A stretch of DNA of 5,456 nucleotides from contig CAIVBX010000061.1 in assembly GCA_903904275.1 (NCBI GenBank), positions 1 to 5,456 of the forward strand, in the 5' to 3' direction. The position numbers and the translations under genes are program-made. Shown one piece after another: positions 1 through 5,456 of this stretch; position 1 is the stretch's first letter; each line of letters opens with the position of its first letter. Below the pieces are notes generated by a model. The model did not search any database and was not told the DNA's origin. It was given only the letters and a program-made list of their open reading frames with translations. Source of the DNA: an uncultured Pseudomonadota bacterium. GTDB taxonomy: Bacteria; Pseudomonadota; Gammaproteobacteria; Methylococcales; Methylomonadaceae.

Positions 1-325
1 CATGATTGGTGATGGCATTAACGATGCGCCAGCATTGGCGGCGGCAGATGTGGGTTTTGCAATTGGTACAGGAACAGACGTAGCAATTGAATCGGCAGAT
101 ATGACGCTGGTTCAAGGCGATATTTCTAAAGTCACCAACGGTATTGAACTCAGCAAAAAAACAATTACCGTCATCAAACAAAATTTATTCTGGGCATTTG
201 GTTACAACGTCATTGCAATCCCTGTTGCAGCGGCAGGGCGTTTAAATCCGATGATTGCTTCGGCCGCAATGGCGTTGAGTTCGGTATCGGTAATTGTGAA
301 TTCGTTACGTTTAAATAAAAATTAA
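1..325 (+). CDS. copA: Copper-translocating P1B-type ATPase, C-terminal fragment (5' end outside window)
   Basis: This is the C-terminal end of an inner-membrane ATPase that exports Cu(I) from the cytoplasm using ATP. The reading frame is open at the left edge, so the methionine at base 2 is internal and not a start. The visible 107 residues begin with the end of the P-domain, the GDGINDAPAL motif (residues 3-12) that coordinates Mg near the phosphorylation site. The last two membrane helices follow. The first has the Tyr-Asn pair at residues 68-69 and the second has Met90 with Ser93-Ser94. Together these match the YN and MxxSS metal-site signature of the P1B-1 (Cu+/Ag+) class. The CPC motif, DKTG loop and any N-terminal metal-binding domains lie upstream, unseen. 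The loop between the last two helices is short, as I recall for Bacillus-type CopA. CcoI (the oxidase-assembly relative) is the main alternative, but the YN/MALSS pattern fits CopA better. The stop is 13 bases before the next gene, suggesting one operon. Confidence 0.9.
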   Translation, partial: MIGDGINDAPALAAADVGFAIGTGTDVAIESADMTLVQGDISKVTNGIELSKKTITVIKQNLFWAFGYNVIAIPVAAAGRLNPMIASAAMALSSVSVIVNSLRLNKN

Positions 326-326
326 A

Positions 327-333
327 AAGGGAG
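327..333 (+). promoter_or_regulatory. Ribosome binding site for the UreH-like membrane protein
   Basis: AAGGGAG lies 5 bases before the ATG at 339, directly after the ATPase stop at 323-325. It decides the start among four in-frame methionines (codons 1, 6, 10 and 13) and therefore places the Met/His-rich N-terminus inside the protein. Confidence 0.8.
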
Positions 334-338
334 CTTTT

Positions 339-1166
339 ATGGATCATTCAACAATGGATCACAGTATGCACGTCATGGCGGCTTCAGGCGGCTTTGATTA
401 TGGCTTGGCGTTTATGGCGGGATTACTTGGAAGTGGTCACTGTCTTGGAATGTGTGGCGCGTTGGTGTCGGGTTATTTTATGAATTCGACCGCAACACGC
501 AGTTATTTACCGTATTTGTTTTACCAAATTGCCCGAATCAGCATTTACACAATGGTCGGTTTTGCGGCAGCGGCAATGGGAATGGTGCTAATTTCAAGCG
601 GCATTTTCGGCAAAGTGCAAAGCATTTTGCAAATGTTCATCGGTGCAGTGGTAATTATTTTAGCGTTTGGCATTTTGGGTTGGATTCCATTTCAAGGTTC
701 AATTCGTTTGTTGCCGATGCAATTTATTCGCAAAGGTTACGCCGCTTCACGCACGAAAGGTGGCATTATTGGCGCATCATTGGCTGGTTTGATGAATGGT
801 TTAATGCCGTGTCCGTTGACGTTTGCGATGGCAGTGAAAGCGACTTCTGCGCCGACGATTTTAGACGGTGGCTTGTTGATGTTGACGTTTGGTGCAGGAA
901 CATTGCCAACGATGCTATTTATCAGCGTTGCCTTTGGCAAAATGCACGCGAATTTTCGTGGTGTGATGCTTAAATTTGCGGCGTTGATTATGATTGTGAT
1001 GGGCTTAAATACCATTTACATGGGCTTATCGTTTTATACACAAGAAACTTTCCAACATCACAATTTTGTTCACGATATTAAAAACGAAATTGATGCAGCT
1101 ATCGCGTTTTTGATGCAAATGCTTGAATACTACAAAGGTTTGCTCGAACATTTGCAAAACAAATAA
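339..1166 (+). CDS. Six-helix DsbD_2/UreH-like (TauE/SafE-annotated) membrane protein with Met/His-rich tails, probable copper-related role
   Basis: This 275-residue inner-membrane protein belongs to the family usually annotated as sulfite exporter TauE/SafE or UreH-like (DsbD_2 domain). Members often sit beside copper ATPases or cytochrome oxidase assembly genes. About six hydrophobic segments are visible, near residues 20-46, 58-86, 93-117, 143-168, 173-199 and 207-231. The family motif GSGHCLGMCG is at 31-40 in the first helix. A second motif, NGLMPCPL (153-160), is in the fourth, where I recall MPCG as usual. Cys35, Cys39 and Cys158 could form a metal or thiol site. The N-terminus MDHSTMDHSMHVM resembles Met/His copper-binding repeats. 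The C-terminus has QHHNFVH (239-245) and then a probable amphipathic helix. Basic residues cluster in loops 1-2, 3-4 and 5-6, which puts both tails in the periplasm by the positive-inside rule. The start is supported by AAGGGAG. The 13-base gap after the copper ATPase suggests co-transcription. A copper role is inference; the substrate is unknown. Confidence 0.82.
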   Translation: MDHSTMDHSMHVMAASGGFDYGLAFMAGLLGSGHCLGMCGALVSGYFMNSTATRSYLPYLFYQIARISIYTMVGFAAAAMGMVLISSGIFGKVQSILQMFIGAVVIILAFGILGWIPFQGSIRLLPMQFIRKGYAASRTKGGIIGASLAGLMNGLMPCPLTFAMAVKATSAPTILDGGLLMLTFGAGTLPTMLFISVAFGKMHANFRGVMLKFAALIMIVMGLNTIYMGLSFYTQETFQHHNFVHDIKNEIDAAIAFLMQMLEYYKGLLEHLQNK

Positions 1167-1174
1167 AAATTTTC

Positions 1175-1204
1175 ACACGCCAGCAGTTCATTATGCTGGC
1201 GTGT
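1175..1204. terminator. Hairpin terminator between convergent genes, probably bidirectional
   Basis: A perfect 11-bp inverted repeat (ACACGCCAGCA at 1175-1185 pairing with 1194-1204) encloses an 8-base loop, GTTCATTA. On the plus strand the stem runs into six T residues (1204-1209), a classic intrinsic terminator for the copper genes. Read on the minus strand, the stem is followed by GAAAATTTTTA, a weaker and displaced T-tract, so it may also end the efflux operon. It fills nearly all of the 44-base gap between the stops at 1166 and 1211. Termination on the plus strand is well supported; on the minus strand it is inferred. Confidence 0.9.
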
Positions 1205-1210
1205 TTTTTA

Positions 1211-2638
1211 TCAGATATTCCACCCACCGCCAAAGGCACGGTAAAGCGAGACCATTGAGACATTGATTGCAGTTTTAACCTTTAGGTTTTCGTCATCGAT
1301 AGTCAATTTATTACGCCGTGCATCAAGTAAAGACAGATAATCTTTAATGCCTCGTTGATATAAGGCTTCCGTAGATTGGTAAGCATTTTCCGCCGCTTGC
1401 TTGGCTTCCGATAATTGTTTTTCACGCTCTTTAGACGCGGTATGCGTCACAAAGGCATTTTCAACTTCTTCGAGTGCCAGTAAAAATGTTTTTTCGTAAT
1501 TCAACGCGCTCTGTTCAAGCCTTGAATCCACAGCGGTGATGTGCGCTTGAATACGCCCCGCATTAAATATCGGCATGGTTAGCCCTGAACCTAGCGTATA
1601 AACGCTTTCTGCAAGACTGGAAAAACCGCCAACCGCCAATGCACCGAATCCACCACTTGCTGATAAGACTAATTTAGGAAACAAATCAGCTTTCGCTGCA
1701 CCTAAATTGGCAGCAGCGGCAGTAACTTCGGTTTTGGCAAGACGTAAATCAGGGCGTTGTGATAGTAAATCGGCTGGAAGAAGTTTGGGAATGCTAGGCA
1801 ACGTCATCGGTAATGACTCGGTTTTGGACAAGCGAGTTTCAAGGTTAGCAGGAGATTCGCCTAACAACACACCGATTCGATGGGTTAATGTTTTGGCTGA
1901 ACTTGTGAGAACGGGCAGAGTCGATTCGGTACTTTTCAGCAAGGTTTCCTGATTGGCAACATCGGCTTCGGTTACTAGCCCGTTCTTTTCAAAAAGTTGC
2001 AATGCTCTTAACTTTTCTTTTTGAACTTCTATCGTTTTTTGCTGAATATCAATTCGCTTCTGTAAGCCGCGTAGTTCCAGATAATTCGTTGCAACTTGAG
2101 CCAATAATCCAACTTGAACAGCGCGCAAAGATTCTTCTGTTCCTGCCGCTTGTGCAATAGCGGCTTCAGCTTCGAGATGTCTGCCACCAAATAAATCGAT
2201 TTCCCACCGCGCCGTCAGTCCGCCACTGATAATATCGGCAGTTGGTGTTTTCAATTCAATACCTTGTTTGCTAGGTGTACCCATAATCTGGTCTATCTTT
2301 TTTCCCCGACCGCCTGACGAGAACAGGTCAATACTGGGATAAAGTGCCGATTCGGCAATAGTTACCAACGTTCTTGCTTCTCGAACACGCGCTTTAGCAA
2401 TTTTCAAGTCATGATTATTTTTCAAGGCTTGCGCGATTAAATCATTCAATAATGGGTCTTGAAAACCTTTCCACCATGCTTTTAAATCGGTGTTCATTTC
2501 GCTGGCTTGATTGACAGGAGCATGATGCCAATTATTAACATCAACCAGTTTTACCTCGTCGCTAACTCTGGTTGGCGTACAACCGCTCAGAACCGCGATT
2601 GACAAAATCATAATCTGAATTTGAAAGCGATTATTCAT
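1211..2638 (-). CDS. Outer-membrane efflux lipoprotein, TolC superfamily (NodT/OprM type)
   Basis: This 475-residue protein is the outer-membrane channel of a tripartite efflux pump. It would trimerise into a tunnel that discharges substrates from the RND pump and adaptor to the outside. A lipoprotein signal is clear: hydrophobic residues 9-17 lead to the lipobox LSGC with Cys20. Thr at +2, not Asp, agrees with sorting to the outer membrane. Two internally repeated OEP halves follow. The first holds the WWKGFQDPLLNDLI entry motif (55-68) and RWEIDLFGG (144-152). The second holds LLSQRPDLRLAKTEV (291-305), GAAKADLFP (313-321), ALEEVENAF (388-396) and YLSLLDARR (434-442). Length is typical for NodT/CusC/OprM members and the gene looks intact. 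The ATG overlaps the stop of the upstream RND gene by 8 bases and has its own GGAG site. It is the last gene of the operon, ending just before the hairpin terminator. Similar channels serve drug, aromatic and metal pumps; here the partner is a drug-type RND pump. Confidence 0.93.
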   Translation of the reverse strand: MNNRFQIQIMILSIAVLSGCTPTRVSDEVKLVDVNNWHHAPVNQASEMNTDLKAWWKGFQDPLLNDLIAQALKNNHDLKIAKARVREARTLVTIAESALYPSIDLFSSGGRGKKIDQIMGTPSKQGIELKTPTADIISGGLTARWEIDLFGGRHLEAEAAIAQAAGTEESLRAVQVGLLAQVATNYLELRGLQKRIDIQQKTIEVQKEKLRALQLFEKNGLVTEADVANQETLLKSTESTLPVLTSSAKTLTHRIGVLLGESPANLETRLSKTESLPMTLPSIPKLLPADLLSQRPDLRLAKTEVTAAAANLGAAKADLFPKLVLSASGGFGALAVGGFSSLAESVYTLGSGLTMPIFNAGRIQAHITAVDSRLEQSALNYEKTFLLALEEVENAFVTHTASKEREKQLSEAKQAAENAYQSTEALYQRGIKDYLSLLDARRNKLTIDDENLKVKTAINVSMVSLYRAFGGGWNI

Positions 2639-5456
2639 CTGAATCTCCAGTTTTTAATGACGTTTTGTTTAGTGTTGGCTGAACTCGTTGCACCTTGAAC
2701 CAAGTCGCATACAATGCTGGCAGAAAAAACACCGTCAACACCGTAGCGACCGTTAGCCCACCCATAATGGCGATGGCTTGAGGTCCAAAGAAGTCATTAC
2801 GCGATAAGGGAATCATGGCGAGAATTGCAGCAGCAGCCGTCAACAAAATAGGGCGAAACCGTCTAACTGTTGATTCAACGATAGCCGTCCAAGTGTCTAA
2901 GCCTGCTTTTTCGTCCTGCTCAATTTGATCTACCAAAATCACGGAATTACGCATAATCATTCCCGCGAGTGCGAGAACACCTAATAAAGCAACGAAACCG
3001 AAAGGTGCGCCAAATAGCATGAGCGCAAACGCCGCGCCAATCACACCTAGTGGCGCAGTGACAAACACTAAAAAAGTACGGGATAAATTTTGTAACTGCA
3101 TCATCAACAGGATAAGAGTGGTGACAATCACCAGAGGAATCCAAATCAAAATTGATTTTTGAGCAGTCCCAGAATCTTCTTTTGCCGCGCCAGTCTCAAT
3201 GAAATAACCCATTGGCAATTGTTTTTGTAAGACTTCGAGTTTAGGAACAATCTGCGCGGCAACATCAGGAGCTAACATGCCCTCTACGACATCGGCACGC
3301 ACTGACACGGCAGGAAATCGGTCACGCCGCCAACGTACCCCATCTTCAAAAGTCGTTTCAGTGGTAACTAATTGCGACAGTGCAACCGATTCACCTTGAT
3401 TTGTCTGGACATTGATATTGGGCAATTTATCTACACCTATGCGTAACGGCTGTTGCGCCCGCCAAACAATATCAATCAACTTATCTTCCTCACGGAACTG
3501 CCCCACGGGAATACCCGTGTAATGCGCTTGTAATGCTTGCGAAAGACTAGCGGTCGAAACACCCAGCGCACGCGCTTTATCTTGATCTAAAACCAATCGA
3601 ACCGAGGGAATACGTTCATGCCAATCGTCATTCACATCAACCGTATTGGGGTTAGCTCGAACAATCTCAGCGACTTTATCGGCAATCATTCTAACGTTAC
3701 TCGCATCCTCACCTAACACCCGAAACACAATGGGATAATCCATCGGTGGCCCAACATTGAGGCGCATCACTCGCCCTCGCACTTCTGGAAAATCGGTGGC
3801 TAAAATTTCCCTCATCCGTTGCATAACCCGTTCACGCGCAATGTTGTCTTTCGCTACCAAAACGAATTCAGCCAAGTTGGTATTAGTCAATTGTTGAACA
3901 ATCAGCAAGAAAAATCGTGGTGTGCCGCCACCGATATAGCTGGCATAACTGACTATTTCTTCATCTTTAGCGAGCAGAGTTTCCATCCGTTTAGCGACTG
4001 TTTCAGTTTGTGCGAAAGCACTGCCTTCTGGCAACCACAAATCAACAATCAGTTCTGGACGATTGGATAATGGAAAAAACTGTTGCGGCACTTTAGTCAA
4101 TGTCACCACGCCAGCAGCAAATAGCGCGAGAGTTGCGAAGAGGATGGTTTTACGGTATTCCACACAGACATCAACCCAGACACGCAAACGGTTGTAAAAA
4201 GCGGTATCAAAATGATCGTGTTGGCTTTCGGAGGTATTCGTTTTAACTTTGAGGAGTAAATAGCCAAGATAAGGCGTGAATACGACTGCGCCTATCCAAG
4301 AAATAATTAGCGAAATACCGACCACTTGAAATATCGCCACGGTATATTCACCCGCTGAGGATTTCGCCAAACCCACAGGCAAAAATCCTGCGATTGTAAT
4401 CAAAGTGCCAGTTAGCATCGGAAATGCAGTGACCCGATAAGCATAGGTTGCCGCACGCATTCTATCCCAACCCTGTTCGAGTTTTTGCGCCATCATTTCA
4501 ATGGCAATCATGGCATCGTCCACCAGCAATCCTAAGGCTAGAATCAATGCGCCCAAAGAGATACGATGAATTTCCAAACCGAACAACAACATGCAAAGCA
4601 ATGTGCCAGCCAGTACAATCGGGACTGTCAGGGCAACGACCGAACCAGCTCGCATTCCAAGACTTAAAAAACTTACCAACAGTACCGCCGCCAACGCTTC
4701 CCAGAAAGTACGCAAAAATTCACCGATAGCGGAGTTCACTACTTTGGATTGGTCGGCTACTTTTTCAACATCCACGCCAATCGGTAGATTGCTGGCAATA
4801 TCAGCCATGGCTGTTTCAAGTGATTTGCCCAATTCCAAGACATTCCCTTTCTCGTTCATGGTAATGCCTAAACCAATCACATCTTTGCCATTGAAACGCA
4901 TTTTGAATTCAGCAGGATCAACGTAGCCTCTGGTTACATGGGCAAAATCACTGATTCTAAAACTGCGTCCGTCGATACGAACGGGAAGATTCGCCACCGT
5001 TTCCACCGAATCAAATGCGCCAGTGAGCCGAATAGGTAAATTTTTCTGCGATGTGATGATTGTCCCCGCAGGTACTAAGGCATTTTGCGCTTGCAACACT
5101 TGGGCAACCGATGCGACATCTAAACCCAATTCAGCGAGCTTTTTATCGGAAAATTCCACATAAATTTTTTCATCCTGCACACCGATAAGATCGACTTTTT
5201 CAACATCATTGACGCGCAGAAGTTGTTGCCGCGCCGAATCAACAATGTCTTTCAGCTCTGCATAACTAAAATCTTTTCCAGAGAAGGCATACAGCAAACT
5301 ATAGGTATCGCCGAATTCGTCATTGAAAAAAGGCCCGATGACACCAGACGGAAGCGTTATTTTTATGTCGGCAATTTTTTTGCGTACCTGATACCAAAGC
5401 GAGGCAATTTCAGTTGAGGGAATATCTTCGCGTGGCGTAACGAAAATCACCGATTC
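2631..5456 (-). CDS. RND-family efflux permease, HAE-1 class (AcrB/TriC-like), N-terminus outside window
   Basis: This is the inner-membrane proton/substrate antiporter of a tripartite efflux pump. The frame is open through the right edge: the GTG at 5450 is internal, preceded in frame by Glu-Ser. The 942 visible codons (including stop) lack roughly the first 80-90 residues, including membrane helix 1, judged against a usual length of about 1,020-1,040. Numbering from the GTG, the rest of the first periplasmic domain (to ~243) carries LWYQVRKKI (18-26) and GPFFNDEFGD (39-48). Helices 2-7 follow (~244-453), then the second periplasmic loop (~454-765) and helices 8-12 (~767-915). Helix 4 holds the proton-relay pair Asp311-Asp312 in GLLVDDAM, diagnostic of HAE-1 and unlike heavy-metal HME pumps. 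Helix 10 has Arg834 (GMIMRNSVILVDQ) where AcrB has Lys940. Helix 11 carries Arg866-Pro in RFRPILLT. The FNDEFGD and GMIMRN patterns recall the TriC-like subgroup, so drugs or biocides are plausible but unproven substrates. The adaptor gene is expected upstream, beyond 5456. Confidence 0.94.
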   Translation of the reverse strand, partial: ESVIFVTPREDIPSTEIASLWYQVRKKIADIKITLPSGVIGPFFNDEFGDTYSLLYAFSGKDFSYAELKDIVDSARQQLLRVNDVEKVDLIGVQDEKIYVEFSDKKLAELGLDVASVAQVLQAQNALVPAGTIITSQKNLPIRLTGAFDSVETVANLPVRIDGRSFRISDFAHVTRGYVDPAEFKMRFNGKDVIGLGITMNEKGNVLELGKSLETAMADIASNLPIGVDVEKVADQSKVVNSAIGEFLRTFWEALAAVLLVSFLSLGMRAGSVVALTVPIVLAGTLLCMLLFGLEIHRISLGALILALGLLVDDAMIAIEMMAQKLEQGWDRMRAATYAYRVTAFPMLTGTLITIAGFLPVGLAKSSAGEYTVAIFQVVGISLIISWIGAVVFTPYLGYLLLKVKTNTSESQHDHFDTAFYNRLRVWVDVCVEYRKTILFATLALFAAGVVTLTKVPQQFFPLSNRPELIVDLWLPEGSAFAQTETVAKRMETLLAKDEEIVSYASYIGGGTPRFFLLIVQQLTNTNLAEFVLVAKDNIARERVMQRMREILATDFPEVRGRVMRLNVGPPMDYPIVFRVLGEDASNVRMIADKVAEIVRANPNTVDVNDDWHERIPSVRLVLDQDKARALGVSTASLSQALQAHYTGIPVGQFREEDKLIDIVWRAQQPLRIGVDKLPNINVQTNQGESVALSQLVTTETTFEDGVRWRRDRFPAVSVRADVVEGMLAPDVAAQIVPKLEVLQKQLPMGYFIETGAAKEDSGTAQKSILIWIPLVIVTTLILLMMQLQNLSRTFLVFVTAPLGVIGAAFALMLFGAPFGFVALLGVLALAGMIMRNSVILVDQIEQDEKAGLDTWTAIVESTVRRFRPILLTAAAAILAMIPLSRNDFFGPQAIAIMGGLTVATVLTVFFLPALYATWFKVQRVQPTLNKTSLKTGDSDE
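2644..2650 (-). promoter_or_regulatory. Ribosome binding site for the outer-membrane channel, inside the RND gene
   Basis: Read on the minus strand this is CTGGAGA, with GGAG 6 bases before the ATG at 2638. It lies within the last codons of the RND gene. It confirms the ATG at 2636-2638 as the start and shows that the channel can be initiated independently as well as by coupling to termination of the upstream gene. Confidence 0.75.

Noticed and set aside
1..325. ATPase fragment as CcoI, the cytochrome cbb3 oxidase copper ATPase
   Set aside because: No ccoS or other cco gene is visible next to it, and the final helices match the CopA YN/MxxSS pattern. It cannot be fully excluded without the N-terminus.
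452..973. A 173-codon open frame on the plus strand inside the UreH-like gene
   Set aside because: It overlaps a clearly recognisable membrane protein in another frame. Its translation is rich in Trp, Phe, Cys and Arg with no motif, typical of a shadow frame.
1707..1952. A short plus-strand open frame opposite the outer-membrane channel gene
   Set aside because: Antisense shadow of a conserved OEP domain; low-complexity start and no motif.
2827..2840. A GCAGCAGCAG-like run as a possible microsatellite repeat
   Set aside because: It is only a few units long and encodes the alanine-rich stretch (TAAAAI) of RND helix 11.
4107..4117. An 11-base match to the left arm of the terminator (CACGCCAGCAG, also at 1176-1186)
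   Set aside because: The copy at 4107 is within RND coding sequence with no matching inverted arm; a single short match of this kind is plausible by chance.
4591..4926. Plus-strand open frames of 64-111 codons opposite the RND gene (also at 3819-4070, 4448-4729 and 5223-5417)
   Set aside because: All lie antisense to strongly conserved RND coding sequence, with no convincing ribosome binding site or recognisable domain.
2631..5456. RND pump as a CusA-type heavy-metal (HME) exporter, tempting because of the nearby copper genes
   Set aside because: Helix 4 carries the adjacent Asp-Asp pair (GLLVDDAM) of HAE-1 drug pumps, and I see no Met-rich metal relay in the periplasmic loops.

Overview
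This window looks like ordinary chromosomal DNA from a Gram-negative bacterium. A lipoprotein outer-membrane efflux channel and an RND inner-membrane pump both require a double membrane. The base composition is moderately AT-rich, with many A/T-ending codons. The families present would suit a gammaproteobacterium (for example a Thiotrichales- or Methylococcales-like lineage), but that placement is a low-confidence impression and no marker gene here settles it.

The layout is two convergent gene pairs that meet at one hairpin terminator. On the plus strand (1-1166) the window opens inside the last ~107 codons of a P1B-1 copper-exporting ATPase (CopA type). After 13 bases it continues into a complete gene for a six-helix membrane protein of the DsbD_2/UreH-like ('sulfite exporter TauE/SafE') family. 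This protein carries the family's GHCxGMCG motif and an unusual Met/His-rich N-terminus. The two genes are probably co-transcribed and point to copper handling across the inner membrane.

On the minus strand (5456 down to 1211) lies the end of a multidrug-efflux type operon. It holds an RND inner-membrane permease of the HAE-1 class, whose N-terminus lies beyond the right edge. Overlapping its stop by 8 bases is a NodT/OprM-type outer-membrane lipoprotein channel. The periplasmic adaptor (MFP/HlyD family) that would complete the tripartite pump is not in the window and is expected upstream, past position 5456.

Between the convergent stops at 1166 and 1211 there is a 44-base gap filled by an 11-bp perfect hairpin that can terminate both units. 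Nearly every base is coding. I see no mobile element, CRISPR array, tRNA, rRNA or riboswitch, and no evidence of a wholly new system. The points most worth checking are the Met/His-rich tails and altered MPCP motif of the UreH-like protein, and the arginine that replaces the AcrB-type proton-relay lysine in the RND pump.
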